In this document: piece after piece, positions 51,441 through 61,279 of the stretch
Numbering within the stretch: position 1 is the first letter of the stretch
Layout: every line of letters starts with the position of its first letter
NCBI RefSeq assembly: GCF_003013395.1
Contig: NZ_PXZM01000022.1
Coordinates: 1-64,000, forward strand
DNA length: 64,000 nucleotides
Direction of reading: 5' to 3'
Source: Brevibacillus fortis
GTDB lineage: Bacteria; Bacillota; Bacilli; Brevibacillales; Brevibacillaceae
The notes under the pieces: generated by a model
Told to the model about the DNA's origin: nothing
Databases searched by the model: none
The model's input: only the letters and a program-made list of their open reading frames with translations
Translations under genes and position numbers: made by a program

Positions 51441-53612
51441 TCAGGTGCTCAATATCCGGCGAACCGAATAAATATCTTTGATGCGCTTAATGCGCTCTAC
51501 TACTTTCAACAGATGATCCACATTGCTAATCGAGATGGTCATATGAATCGTTGCCACTCGATTTTTATCGGACTTTCCACTGACTGCCGCAATGTTCGTC
51601 TTCGTCTCAGCGACAACCTGCAATACATCGTTTAACAGTCCGCTTCGATCATTGCCCGTGATCTCGATCTCTACATGGAAATTATGTTTGAAATCGGTAT
51701 CCCATTCGACATCAATCAGGCGCTCTGTACATTCGTCTGTTAGGACGTTCGGACAATCCAGTCGATGCACCGATACCCCGCGGCCTCTTGTAATGAAACC
51801 GATAATCTGGTCACCAGGGACAGGTGTACAGCAACGAGAAATACGGACGAGCAAATTATCCAAGCCACGGACTTTGACACCGGACTCACTTTTCGCAGAA
51901 CGATTTGCAGGATTCGGTTTAACCTCCGGAATCGTTGGGTTTTGCTCTTCGCGCTCCCGACGAAGTTTGTCTAAGAGGCGAGTCGTAATTTGCGAAGCCG
52001 TAATGCCGCCATAGCCGACTGCGGCAAACATGTCTTCTGCCCCTTGGAAATTAAACCGGGCTGCCGCTTCCTTCAAGTTCGCTTCCGTCATCGCTTCCTT
52101 CACATCAAAGCTGCGCGACTTGATCTCTGCTTCCACCATCTGCTGACCTTTGGCGACGTTCTCTTCCCGCTTCTCTTTTTTAAACCACTGTTTAATTTTA
52201 TTGCGAGCATGCGCCGATTTGGCCATCTTTAGCCAGTCCTGACTAGGACCGTAGGAATGCTTCGAGGTCAGGATTTCGACGATATCGCCTGTTTTCATCG
52301 CATAGTCGAGCGGTACGATCTTGCCGTTTACCTTGGCGCCAATCGTTCTGTTTCCTACGGCAGAGTGAATCCGGTAGGAGAAGTCCAGCGGTACAGAACC
52401 TTTTGGCAGCTCGACTACATCGCCTTTTGGCGTGAAGACGAAAACCGTATCGGAGAACAGATCCTGCTTGAGACTCTCCATGAACTCTTGCGCGTTCGGA
52501 GCTTCTTCCGATCCACCTTCGATAATCTCACGCAAACTGCCCAGCTTTTCAGCAAACGAGCCTTGCACGATGCTTTTGCCTTCCTTGTACGCCCAGTGAG
52601 CCGCGATCCCGATCTCTGCTGTCTGATGCATATCCCACGTGCGGATTTGCACTTCCAATGGCTCACCTTTTGGACCAATCACTGTGGTATGAAGAGATTG
52701 GTACATATTCGTCTTTGGCATGGCAATGTAATCTTTGAATCTGCCTGGCATCGGCTTCCACAAGGTGTGTACAATACCGAGAACCGCATAACAATCGCGA
52801 ATGTCATTCACGATGATTCGTAACGCAAGCAGGTCATAAATCTCATTGAACTGCTTGTTTTGCCTCGTCATCTTTTTAAAGATGCTGTAGATATGCTTCG
52901 GACGTCCCGAAATTTCTGCCTCAATGTTTAACTCGCCCAGCTTTTCCCGGATCGTATCCGATGCTTCATTCAGGTAGGCTTCGCGCTCCACCCGTTTCTT
53001 TTGCATCAAATTCACAATTCGATAATACTGTTGCGGGTTCAAATAACGAAGAGCCGTATCTTCCAGTTCCCATTTGACGGAAGCAATCCCCAAGCGATGG
53101 GCAAGTGGCGCAAAGATTTCCAGTGTCTCATCAGAAATCTCGCGTTGCTTCTCCTCGGACATGTGACGAAGTGTCCTCATGTTGTGCAGACGGTCTGCCA
53201 GCTTGATCATGATGACGCGGATGTCCTGTGCCATGGCAACCAGCATCTTGCGGTGGTTTTCGGCGAGTTGCTCTTCCTTGGACTTGTATTTAATTTTTTC
53301 CAGCTTGGTCACTCCATCTACCAGGAGAGCTACATCCGGTCCGAACTGCTCACGGAGATGATCAAGCGTAATCTCGGTATCTTCCACGACATCATGCAAA
53401 AATCCAGCCGCAATTGTAACGGCATCCATGTGCAAGTTTGCGAGAATACCCGCAACGGCGATGGGGTGCATAATGTAAGGAACGCCTGATTTGCGTATTT
53501 GCCCTTCATGCGCTTTTTCGGCAAGCTGATAGGCACGTGTAATCAGGTCCAAATCCGATTGTGATAAATAGGTGCTTGCTTTTTTTACTACCTCATCAAT
53601 GCCGGTAATCAT
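51441..53612 (-). CDS. relA: bifunctional (p)ppGpp synthetase/hydrolase RelA
   Basis: A 723-residue long RSH enzyme. The N-terminal hydrolase has SGVPYIMHPIAVAGILANLH and AGFLHDVVEDTEITLDHLRE (HD). The synthetase has RPKHIYSIFKKMTRQNKQF, YDLLALRIIVNDIRDCYAVL and IAMPKTNMYQSLHTTVIGPK. TGS follows (VVELPKGSVPLDFSYRIHSA), and a C-terminal ACT domain with IEITGNDRSGLLNDVLQVVA. It makes (p)ppGpp on starved ribosomes and degrades it otherwise, setting the stringent response. AAGGGAA is close to ATG. The long leader upstream (to 53,800) contains a hairpin. relA-dtd is a conserved pair. Confidence 0.96.
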   Translation of the reverse strand: MITGIDEVVKKASTYLSQSDLDLITRAYQLAEKAHEGQIRKSGVPYIMHPIAVAGILANLHMDAVTIAAGFLHDVVEDTEITLDHLREQFGPDVALLVDGVTKLEKIKYKSKEEQLAENHRKMLVAMAQDIRVIMIKLADRLHNMRTLRHMSEEKQREISDETLEIFAPLAHRLGIASVKWELEDTALRYLNPQQYYRIVNLMQKKRVEREAYLNEASDTIREKLGELNIEAEISGRPKHIYSIFKKMTRQNKQFNEIYDLLALRIIVNDIRDCYAVLGIVHTLWKPMPGRFKDYIAMPKTNMYQSLHTTVIGPKGEPLEVQIRTWDMHQTAEIGIAAHWAYKEGKSIVQGSFAEKLGSLREIIEGGSEEAPNAQEFMESLKQDLFSDTVFVFTPKGDVVELPKGSVPLDFSYRIHSAVGNRTIGAKVNGKIVPLDYAMKTGDIVEILTSKHSYGPSQDWLKMAKSAHARNKIKQWFKKEKREENVAKGQQMVEAEIKSRSFDVKEAMTEANLKEAAARFNFQGAEDMFAAVGYGGITASQITTRLLDKLRREREEQNPTIPEVKPNPANRSAKSESGVKVRGLDNLLVRISRCCTPVPGDQIIGFITRGRGVSVHRLDCPNVLTDECTERLIDVEWDTDFKHNFHVEIEITGNDRSGLLNDVLQVVAETKTNIAAVSGKSDKNRVATIHMTISISNVDHLLKVVERIKRIKDIYSVRRILST

Positions 53613-53639
53613 AGTTCCCTTCCCTTATCCTCTCAGTAA

Positions 53640-53800
53640 AATAACCTCGATCGAGGCCTTCTCACGGAGGAGCGACCGCGTTATAGCGGAAAGTTTCACC
53701 GAAGTATTGCCGGAAGCAGACGCTGAGGCACTTCGTGATGCGCTCCGGAAAGTTTAAGCCTGGACGCATTTCGCACTGTGAAGCACTTGAACTTTCCTAT
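53640..53800. other. relA leader region with long hairpin and a coding-like remnant
   Basis: GGAAAGTTTAAG (53747-53758) and CTTGAACTTTCC (53786-53797) form a 12-bp arm pair with one mismatch and a 27-base loop. Just before it, the plus strand reads RSDRVIAESFTEVLPEADAE then ALRDALRKV and TAA, which looks like a lost gene's C terminus but has no start. The rest of the gap (53801-53953) shows nothing I can name. Confidence 0.35.
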
Positions 53801-53953
53801 ACGTCTAGAAAACTTGGTCTTTGCCAAGCAAATTGGCGCAGGCGAAGGCTTACTTGCACGTATCATGTCTGTCTATTTCATACTATTATCTTGTATGTCG
53901 TTCGTCTTGTAAAGCTGATTTCCCCTGTAAAGTATGTACAGCCGAAGAAAAAA

Positions 53954-53984
53954 GAAAAAAACGGGCATTTCACCCGTTTTTCCT
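53954..53984 (-). terminator. terminator after apt
   Basis: AAAAACGGG and CCCGTTTTT pair around CATTTCA; on the minus strand TTTTTTTC follows. It separates apt from relA. Confidence 0.85.
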
Positions 53985-53995
53985 TGTTGTATCAA

Positions 53996-54508
53996 TTAAT
54001 ATTGAACAAGCGATTTGATAGGAATTTCACCTATTTTGCTACGTCCATCCAAATAGGACAGTTCGATGAAGAAGGCAGCTCCTACTACTTTACCACCAAG
54101 TTGCTCAATCAAATTGATTGTTGTCTCAATGGTTCCACCTGTCGCCAGCAAATCATCTGCAATCAGAACACGCTGACCTGGTTGGATAGCATCTACGTGT
54201 ACGGCAAGTGCATCTTTACCATACTCCAGATCGTAATCCGCCTTGATCGATTCATATGGCAGTTTGCCAGACTTGCGGATCGGAACAAAGCCAATTCCCA
54301 TTTCATAAGACAATGGAGCACCTACTACGAATCCACGTGCTTCTGGACCCGCAATCACGTCTGCTTGTACTTCACGAGCGAAAACAGCCAAGTCTTGAAT
54401 AGCAGCTTTGTAAGCAGGGCCATCCTTCAACAAAGTGGTGATGTCCTTGAAGCGAATACCTGGTTGTGGGAAATCTGGGATAACACGAATGTATTGTTTA
54501 AAATCCAT
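53996..54508 (-). CDS. apt: adenine phosphoribosyltransferase
   Basis: A 170-residue purine salvage enzyme that makes AMP from adenine and PRPP. It opens DFKQYIRVIPDFPQPGIRFK, then DITTLLKDGPAYKAAIQDLA, VIAGPEARGFVVGAPLSYEM, the dimer loop FVPIRKSGKLPYESIKADYD and the PRPP-binding VLIADDLLATGGTIETTINL. AGGAGG lies 8 bases before ATG. It follows recJ by 12 bases, so they form one unit, as in B. subtilis. Confidence 0.96.
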   Translation of the reverse strand: MDFKQYIRVIPDFPQPGIRFKDITTLLKDGPAYKAAIQDLAVFAREVQADVIAGPEARGFVVGAPLSYEMGIGFVPIRKSGKLPYESIKADYDLEYGKDALAVHVDAIQPGQRVLIADDLLATGGTIETTINLIEQLGGKVVGAAFFIELSYLDGRSKIGEIPIKSLVQY

Positions 54509-54520
54509 GAAAAATTCCTC

Positions 54521-56869
54521 CTAAACGGTGGGTGGTTCCACCAATTGATGAAGCGCTTGAATCATTGCATCAGAAGAAGAGAGCAATAAATCCGTTGCAA
54601 GCTGTGCCTCTTCCTTCCAATTCGCGTAGAGCAAAGAGCTCTCGAGCGGCCTTTTCGCAGAGTTGCCCTGGAGCGTGTACTGCTCGGCCTCTTCTACTAA
54701 AAACTCCAGCTCCATAAAGATGGCGATCATGCCGTCCAATAGATTTCTTTTCCATTGCAGCTTTTTGGCCAGTGCATCCAAGTGGATTTTTTTAACAGTT
54801 GGCACCTGTACGAAAAACTGGTACAACTGTTTAAAATGATCACGGCCCGGACAGGAAAGCCGCTCCATTCCTAAATCCGGATCACCAAACAAACAGTATA
54901 TGCGCTCCGCTTGTTTGAGCAAGACTCGAACCATTTCCAATTCGGAACGACGAGTCGGCAAATCATACAAAATCACGTTGGAAGCGGTTGTGATGTTCGT
55001 CCCCTCTCGACCAACCACGAGCAAGGAATTGACCTGATCGCTTGTCGCTTTCGCTGCCAACGGCTCATAGCTTTCCTCGCGAAACAGGATGGTCGTTGAA
55101 TTTGACTCCGCCATCACTTGCTGCCACTTCTCTATCTTGTCACGACTGCCTCGCCAGTCAAACACCTGTTGGTGTCCAACAGACAAATCACGAATCGTCA
55201 GCTGAGGCTTTCGATTTCCGTTCCATTCGTTTACAGACACTTCACCCAATACGTGAAAACGCGCCTTTGGCGTTACTCTCTTTGTTACATGTGCCCAGTT
55301 GAAGCCAATTGCATCCAAAGAGGTGCCCGCTTTGTTCAACGTACACTTCAAATGATTGTCATCTCGCCCAATGGTGCGCATACCTTGTGTTTCTACTTCT
55401 TCTAACAAAACGAGCGGTGTTGGATTCCCCATTCCATATGGGGCAAGCTGTTCGAGTTGCTCCGCTGCGGTCAAGCTGATCTCTTCCATGCTCATCGCAA
55501 CGTCCACTTTGGTCATCGGCGTGAAGTCTTCAGTGGACAACCACTCCCCAGCTAGCTCGTTTAGTTTTTGGCGTAATAAGTCGAGATTTTCTACAGGCAA
55601 GGTCATTCCCGCTGCCATTGTATGACCGCCATAGTGCGGCAGCCATTCCTTACAAGCAGTCAGACCTTCATACATGTCAAAACCTGCAATGCTTCTTGCC
55701 GAGCCTTTTGCCGTTCCTTTTTCGGGATCGATGCCAAGCACAATCGTTGGACGGTAAAAAAGCTCAACCAATCGGGATGCTACGATTCCTACCACGCCCA
55801 CGTTCCAGCCTTCTTTAGCCAGGACGAGGACATTGTTCTGGTCTGGCGGATACAGCTCATGCACCATCTGTACAGCTTCCTCAGTCATCGCTGCGACAAT
55901 TTCCTGACGTTCGCGGTTTAAGTCGTCCAGCGCCTGGGCGCATTTCTCTGCTTCGTCCATATTTGACGTCGTCAGTAATTTCACAGCGGATTCAGCCGTC
56001 TCCAGCCTTCCACTTGCATTCAGACGCGGTCCAAGCGCAAAGCCTACATGTCCCGCGGACAGCTCACTATCGGCCAATCCACAAACTCGGATTAAGGCTT
56101 GCAGACCAAGGTTCCGTGTATGATTTAAGCGCTTTAATCCTGCTCGAGCAAGAATGCGATTTTCATCTACCAACGGCACCAGATCCGCTATCGTCCCCAA
56201 TGCAGCTAAATCAGCTAAATGCAGTGGTGGCTCCTTCAACAAGGCATGACCCACTTTAAAGGCAACACCCACTCCTGCCAACATATCAAACGGGTACGAA
56301 CAGCCGGGCTTCTTGGGGTTAATCACAGCAAATGCCTCCGGGATGATTGCCGGAGGTTCGTGATGGTCGGTTACAATGACGTCAAGACCCAACTGGTTCG
56401 CGTACGCTACCTGCTCCACTGCACTGATCCCTGTATCGACAGTGATGATCAGCTTATAACCGCTATGATGCAGATGCGCCAATGCGTCTTTATGTAACCC
56501 ATACCCTTCTGTAAAACGGTTGGGAATGTAGTAGTCAAAAACAGCGCCGAGTTGGCGCAGTAGATGTACCATTAGCGATGTGGAGCTAACCCCATCGGCG
56601 TCGTAGTCGCCGTATATGCAAATCGGTTCTTGCCTTTGAATGGCTTGTTGAATGCGATGCACGCTTTGTTCCATTCCATCCAGCAAGAAAGGGTCATGAA
56701 ACAATTCTGGACCAGCTTGCAAAAAATCACGAGCCTTTTGTGATGTGTCAATGCCACGTATCACCAGTAGCTTGGATACGAGCGGAGTAAGCTGGCAATC
56801 TGCGGCAATACTAGCAGCAAGCTGCTCATCATAGGTGGCCAGTTTCCAGCGTGTTTTCGCTTTCAGCAT
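54521..56869 (-). CDS. recJ: single-stranded-DNA exonuclease RecJ
   Basis: A 782-residue nuclease from ATG at 56869, with GGAGG 7 bases upstream. The DHH domain is complete: ICIYGDYDADGVSSTSLMVH, ITVDTGISAVEQV, VIVTDHHEPPAIIPEAFAVI and GVGVAFKVGHALLKEPP. The DHHA1 half has GWNVGVVGIVASRLVELFYR and GGHTMAAGMTLPVENLDLLR, then an OB domain and a Bacillus-specific C-terminal region of about 200 residues. It degrades 5'-tailed single strands in recombination and mismatch repair. It is downstream of secD/secF and upstream of apt. Confidence 0.95.
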   Translation of the reverse strand: MLKAKTRWKLATYDEQLAASIAADCQLTPLVSKLLVIRGIDTSQKARDFLQAGPELFHDPFLLDGMEQSVHRIQQAIQRQEPICIYGDYDADGVSSTSLMVHLLRQLGAVFDYYIPNRFTEGYGLHKDALAHLHHSGYKLIITVDTGISAVEQVAYANQLGLDVIVTDHHEPPAIIPEAFAVINPKKPGCSYPFDMLAGVGVAFKVGHALLKEPPLHLADLAALGTIADLVPLVDENRILARAGLKRLNHTRNLGLQALIRVCGLADSELSAGHVGFALGPRLNASGRLETAESAVKLLTTSNMDEAEKCAQALDDLNRERQEIVAAMTEEAVQMVHELYPPDQNNVLVLAKEGWNVGVVGIVASRLVELFYRPTIVLGIDPEKGTAKGSARSIAGFDMYEGLTACKEWLPHYGGHTMAAGMTLPVENLDLLRQKLNELAGEWLSTEDFTPMTKVDVAMSMEEISLTAAEQLEQLAPYGMGNPTPLVLLEEVETQGMRTIGRDDNHLKCTLNKAGTSLDAIGFNWAHVTKRVTPKARFHVLGEVSVNEWNGNRKPQLTIRDLSVGHQQVFDWRGSRDKIEKWQQVMAESNSTTILFREESYEPLAAKATSDQVNSLLVVGREGTNITTASNVILYDLPTRRSELEMVRVLLKQAERIYCLFGDPDLGMERLSCPGRDHFKQLYQFFVQVPTVKKIHLDALAKKLQWKRNLLDGMIAIFMELEFLVEEAEQYTLQGNSAKRPLESSLLYANWKEEAQLATDLLLSSSDAMIQALHQLVEPPTV

Positions 56870-56994
56870 GGGCTTTCCTCCAATCCTCATTTATTATAGA
56901 GGATGGAGCAGGAAGCTGACAACTGCATAAAACATACCGTTTTATGCAAAACTCTCATGCGGCTCCAAACTGCGCCCAAAACGGAAATAGAACA

Positions 56995-57026
56995 TAAAAA
57001 AAACCGCAGGGTTCACCTGCGGTTTC
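56995..57026 (-). terminator. terminator after secF
   Basis: AAACCGCAGG and CCTGCGGTTT pair around GTTCA; on the minus strand TTTTTTT follows. It separates secD-secF from recJ. Confidence 0.85.
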
Positions 57027-57034
57027 GTCCACCG

Positions 57035-57952
57035 TTATACTACTTCTTTTTTCTTTTTCATATTCCGTTCTTTCAGATTCACCCATATTTGGGCTGCAAT
57101 AAAGATAGAGGAATACGTACCACTCACCAGACCGAACAGCAGGGCCAAGGAGAAGTTCTGAATGCTCTCGCTTCCCAAAACAGCAAGTGCAAGAGCTGTG
57201 AAGAATACAGTCGCTACCGTGTATACAGAGCGGCGCATGGTTTGCCAGAGTGACACGTTAACCAGATGCTCCAGCTCAGGAATTGTCTTGGATTTCATCG
57301 TTCTCAAGTTCTCCCGAATCCGGTCAAAAATAACGATTTTATCGTTAATCGAGTAACCCAAGATCGTCAGAAGCGCGGCGATGAAGGTAATGTCTACCTC
57401 CAACCCGAGGATGGAGAACAATGCAATCGGGATAAACACGTCATGCGCCAGCCCCACGACACACGCAATACCGAACAGCCATTGGAAGCGGATCGCGATG
57501 TAGATGGCAATTCCCACAGCAGCAATCGCAACCGCAATCCCTGCTTTTTTCACCATCTCTTGCGCAATACTCGGATCAACCGAAGAAACCTGTTTCGTGA
57601 CCTGTTCACCATATTTTGCTTTGAGCGCATTTTCCACTTTCATCAGTGTATCGGATGAAATGGTTTGGTCAAAACGTGTATAGGCCTGATTTGTACCGTA
57701 CGGAGTAACCTTGCTAAAATTCACATCCGGAATCTCTTTCTTGATTACTGTTTCTAAATCTGTCGGATTGAATTCTTTTCCAATGAACATATCCAAGCGA
57801 GTTCCTGCCTTAAAGTCAACGCCAAGGTGAAGCCCTTGAAATAGCGTAAACAGAAGGCCGATGATAATAATCGCAGAGGAAGCGATAAAAAACTTCCTGC
57901 GATTTTTCACGATGTCAAATCGGACTACAGTATGGTCTTTATCATAGCTCAC
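57035..57952 (-). CDS. secF: protein translocase subunit SecF
   Basis: About 305 residues from GTG at 57952; GGAG lies 10 bases upstream, whereas the GTG at 57961 lies inside that site. Six helices: the first after FDIVKNRRKFF, then the periplasm-like domain starting GVDFKAGTRLDMFI, and the RND-type half with VKKAGIAVAIAAVGIAIYIA, FGIACVVGLAHDVFIPIALF, GYSINDKIVIFDRIRENL and SVYTVATVFFTALALAVLG. SecDF uses the proton gradient to assist late steps of Sec export and pairs with SecYEG. In B. subtilis the two are fused; here they are separate genes with an 11-base overlap. Confidence 0.94.
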   Translation of the reverse strand: MSYDKDHTVVRFDIVKNRRKFFIASSAIIIIGLLFTLFQGLHLGVDFKAGTRLDMFIGKEFNPTDLETVIKKEIPDVNFSKVTPYGTNQAYTRFDQTISSDTLMKVENALKAKYGEQVTKQVSSVDPSIAQEMVKKAGIAVAIAAVGIAIYIAIRFQWLFGIACVVGLAHDVFIPIALFSILGLEVDITFIAALLTILGYSINDKIVIFDRIRENLRTMKSKTIPELEHLVNVSLWQTMRRSVYTVATVFFTALALAVLGSESIQNFSLALLFGLVSGTYSSIFIAAQIWVNLKERNMKKKKEVV

Positions 57953-59180
57953 GGATCTCACTCTCCTTTACCCCGAACCAGAACGGCTTTTTAAACATGT
58001 TGGAACGGACAACCAGCCAGAGGAGGAAGCGAGACCCAAACACGTTGGTAATGATACTTACGATAATCGTCATCGCCAATACAACCGCGAAGCCTTGTAC
58101 GGAGCTCGTCCCGAAAAAGAACAGTACGCCCGTTGCAATCAGTGTCGTCACGTGAGCATCGATAATCGTAACCAAGGATCGACGTTCACCTGCACGGAAG
58201 GCAGAGAGGACTGTCTTGCCAGAACGAATTTCTTCCTGGATGCGCTCATATGTAATGATGTTAGCATCCACGGCAATCCCCACGGCCAAAATAAATCCAG
58301 CAATACCTGGCAGCGTCAGCGTTGCATTCATCCAGTCGAGTACGACCATACAAAAATAGGTAAATCCAGCCAAGGTAATGTTCGCAATCATACCTGGCAT
58401 ACGGTAAACAACTACCATGAAAATAAAGATCAGCGCAGCTCCGATATACCCTGCATACAAGGTCTTCTCCAGAGCCAGAGTTCCCAAGGAAGCACCTACG
58501 GACGTTACTTGCTTCTCAACCAGCTTGGCTGGCATCGCACCGGAATTCAGCAAATCTGCCAATTCCTGTGCCGTTTCCTGTGTGTAATCTCCAGAAATTT
58601 GTGCGCTGCCACCGGTAATGACCGATTGAATAATCGGATTGGTTTGCATCGTCTCATCCAAAAAGATGGCCATTGGCTTGTGCAGGTTTGCACGTGTGAC
58701 TTCCTCTAGCTTCTTCGGATCAGAGAATTTCAGAGTAACGAGCGGTCGTTTCAGTTCGTCGTAACCAACTGCTGCCCCGTTTGGAGCCAAGTCACTACCT
58801 TGCAGCATAATCTTGCCATTTTCATCACGGAACGTCAGATGAGCTGGTTTTCCGATCAACTCACGAAGCTTGTCCTGATCCGCCGATTGTGATGCAATTT
58901 GTACACGAATCCGGTTTGGCAATTCCGTCGTGGTGACTGGTTCAGCCACGCCACCGATGTTAATCCGCTTTTCAATCATGTGTGCTGTTGATTTCAAAAG
59001 CTCGATATCAACTTGGTGTCCAGCCTCGAGAGGCTCTACCTCATACAGAATCTCAAACCCGCCCTGCAGGTCCAGACCGAGTGTGATGTTTCCTGCCACC
59101 TGTTTGGTCGTAGTTGCAATAAGCGTACCCAATAGCCCTACAACGACCAGAAACAGGAGGAATCTTCCCCATTTTATCAT
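57942..59180 (-). CDS. secD: protein translocase subunit SecD
   Basis: A 412-residue membrane protein. N-terminal helix (GRFLLFLVVVGLLGTLIATT), the LGLDLQGGFEILYEVEPLEA signature of SecD, P1 head domain (IEKRINIGGVAEPVTTTELP), then five helices with TLALEKTLYAGYIGAALIFI, LPGIAGFILAVGIAVDANII and TYERIQEEIRSGKTVLSAFR. It drives substrate release on the outer face together with SecF. Its stop codon overlaps the start of secF. AGAGGGG precedes ATG at some distance. Confidence 0.94.
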   Translation of the reverse strand: MIKWGRFLLFLVVVGLLGTLIATTTKQVAGNITLGLDLQGGFEILYEVEPLEAGHQVDIELLKSTAHMIEKRINIGGVAEPVTTTELPNRIRVQIASQSADQDKLRELIGKPAHLTFRDENGKIMLQGSDLAPNGAAVGYDELKRPLVTLKFSDPKKLEEVTRANLHKPMAIFLDETMQTNPIIQSVITGGSAQISGDYTQETAQELADLLNSGAMPAKLVEKQVTSVGASLGTLALEKTLYAGYIGAALIFIFMVVVYRMPGMIANITLAGFTYFCMVVLDWMNATLTLPGIAGFILAVGIAVDANIITYERIQEEIRSGKTVLSAFRAGERRSLVTIIDAHVTTLIATGVLFFFGTSSVQGFAVVLAMTIIVSIITNVFGSRFLLWLVVRSNMFKKPFWFGVKESEIREL

Positions 59181-59365
59181 CCTAGTAATACCCCTCTTTC
59201 CTAACAGGGTCTCGTCCTAGACGAGAAACCAATATGCCCATTATAACGAAGTACAAAAAAACGTGTCAATTATTGCTGGAAAAGTCAACCATGGTAACCA
59301 ACCCCTTGCGTTTTTCACGACATGTACGTATACGAAAAGGGCAGCCGGAAGTTTCTATAAAATCG

Positions 59366-59602
59366 CTAAGAATTTTTGTACATTTGAATCATGAGGTAAT
59401 TCATATACTTGTTTGGTTTCAATGACAAAATGTCGTTGACAAGCTGGTGTATCGGTGGCATTTCTTTATAGCCGTTCGTGACGCATTCCCAAACGTCTTC
59501 AGCTGCCACATTGTCGTACCCCAAGAGAGCAAATTCCTCGGCCTTGCTTACACAAAGACTTGCGACTTGCCCATACCATTCCTGTTTTTGCGCTTGGTCC
59601 AT
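59366..59602 (-). CDS. comN: ComN-type post-transcriptional regulator (YrzD family)
   Basis: A 78-residue protein with WYGQVASLCVSKAEEFALLG, DNVAAEDVWECVTNGYKEMP and IHQLVNDILSLKPNKYMNYL. This matches the Post_transc_reg family to which B. subtilis ComN belongs. ComN acts on comER-comE mRNA at the pole and division site and supports competence. GGGGG precedes ATG at 59602. It lies next to secD and spoVB, as yrzD does in B. subtilis. Confidence 0.85.
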   Translation of the reverse strand: MDQAQKQEWYGQVASLCVSKAEEFALLGYDNVAAEDVWECVTNGYKEMPPIHQLVNDILSLKPNKYMNYLMIQMYKNS

Positions 59603-59689
59603 CCCAATTTCCCCCTCAAAGTAGTCATGCCGACAGCGGCACGTCCATATTCTTTACTGAGTGAATTTATCCTTGCAAAGGAGCCTTCC

Positions 59690-61276
59690 ATGAAACAATC
59701 CTTCTTTTACGGAACGGTCATCCTCATTATTGCTGGTGGCATTACCAAAGTGTTTGGCTTTGCTCACAGGATCGTGTTGTCGCGCATTATCGGAGCGGAA
59801 GGAATGGGGCTTTATCAGATGGTTGTGCCCCTTTTATACTTTCTGATTACTGTGACGACATTCGGACTTCCGGTTGCCATTGCGAAGCAAGTGGCAGAGA
59901 CGGAAGCGGCTAATAATCCGCGACTGACTCGCCGGTTTCTGTTAGTAGCCTTGTCTGTCACAGGCGGGATTAGCCTCATCATCTGTGTCCTGCTCCTCTT
60001 GTTCTCCCAATGGATTTCCGGAATGCTATTCGCAGACCCTCGTGCACACATTGTACTGCTTGCGGCCATTCCGGTCATCCCGATTTCCGGTATTTCTCTT
60101 GTCCTGCGAGGATACTTCCAAGGCAAGCAAAACATGATCCCTACTGCGGTCTCTCAGCTTGTAGAGCAAGTCGTCCGTATGGCACTGGTCGTTGTCATGA
60201 CGATGTCATTTCTTTCGGCAGGTATTGAGTACGCCACAGCAGGTGCTGTCGCCAGCATTATTTTTGGAGAAGCCGCTGGTCTCCTGTACATTCTCTGGCA
60301 GTATCGCAAAGGCAGCAAAAAAGCAGCAGCCGAGCTCCTGGATAAGCCCTTGCTCATGACGGTTTCAGCAAGCAAAAAGAGCTTGTCGCAACTCATCCAT
60401 GTCGCACTCCCTGTCACGCTAAGCCGCGTCATCGGCTCCATTGCTTACGTGCTAGAGCCTATGCTCGTACCCTACGCGCTCGTCATTGCTGGTTTTACCA
60501 CCTCGACGGCTACTGGTTTGTACGGACAGTTTGCCGGGATGGCCGTTCCTTTGTTGCTTTTCCCCACTTTTTTAACGTATTCCTTGTCCGTTTCTCTCGT
60601 TCCTGCCGTGGCCGAAGCGGCCTATCAAAAAAATGCCCCACTCGTGCATCGCCGCATTTATCAAGCCATGCGGATTACACTCGTCATCGGAGCACCTTGT
60701 ACCGTCTTGCTCACTATTTTTGCAGAACCTTTATGTGTCCTGCTTTACGGCAATCAGTATCGGGAGGTTGGCGTGCTGCTAAAAGAGCTGGCACCGTTCT
60801 CCGTCTTCCTGTTTTTCCAAGCACCGCTTGCCGCCGCCTTGCAAGGCCTCGATTTCGCCCAGGTCGTTTTTCGAAATACGCTGATCAGTGCCATCGTCAA
60901 GACTGTCGCCATGTTTTTTTTCACCGCGCATCCAGCCTTCGGCATTCATGGCGCTGTCATTGCTCTTAATATCGGCATTACGCTTGGGACATTATTGCAT
61001 TTTGCTAGCCTGATCAAAAAAATCGGGTTTACCATCGACCTTTGGGAATTCGGCAAAATCGCTGTCGCCATGCTACTTATGGGGTACTCCGGTTCCTACA
61101 TTGCCAAGCACTGGTTTATGGACATATCGATTGGACAGCTACTGACTGCAAGCACCTTCATCAGCACCTTGCTTTATGTTGTCCTGCTCGTCGCCATGCG
61201 CGTCTTGGGCAAGCAAGACGTGCGTCGCATTCCGTGGATCGGCGAACAACTCGCCGTGTTCTTCCCTCGCCGCTAG
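59690..61276 (+). CDS. spoVB: stage V sporulation protein B (MurJ-like flippase family)
   Basis: A 528-residue polytopic protein; AAAGGAG lies 6 bases before ATG at 59690. The long upstream open frame runs antisense through comN and is rejected. About 14 helices of the MVF/MATE-like PST fold: FFYGTVILIIAGGITKVFGF, LSRIIGAEGMGLYQMVVPLL, GFTTSTATGLYGQFAGMAVP. SpoVB is needed for spore cortex synthesis, probably moving lipid-linked peptidoglycan precursor across the outer forespore membrane. It ends 3 bases before the convergent DUF421 gene. Confidence 0.92.
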   Translation: MKQSFFYGTVILIIAGGITKVFGFAHRIVLSRIIGAEGMGLYQMVVPLLYFLITVTTFGLPVAIAKQVAETEAANNPRLTRRFLLVALSVTGGISLIICVLLLLFSQWISGMLFADPRAHIVLLAAIPVIPISGISLVLRGYFQGKQNMIPTAVSQLVEQVVRMALVVVMTMSFLSAGIEYATAGAVASIIFGEAAGLLYILWQYRKGSKKAAAELLDKPLLMTVSASKKSLSQLIHVALPVTLSRVIGSIAYVLEPMLVPYALVIAGFTTSTATGLYGQFAGMAVPLLLFPTFLTYSLSVSLVPAVAEAAYQKNAPLVHRRIYQAMRITLVIGAPCTVLLTIFAEPLCVLLYGNQYREVGVLLKELAPFSVFLFFQAPLAAALQGLDFAQVVFRNTLISAIVKTVAMFFFTAHPAFGIHGAVIALNIGITLGTLLHFASLIKKIGFTIDLWEFGKIAVAMLLMGYSGSYIAKHWFMDISIGQLLTASTFISTLLYVVLLVAMRVLGKQDVRRIPWIGEQLAVFFPRR

Positions 61277-61279
61277 CGC

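Noticed and set aside
59447-59689. N-terminal extension of spoVB
   Set aside because: It is antisense to the comN-like gene; the ATG at 59690 has AAAGGAG at ideal distance and the expected SpoVB N terminus.
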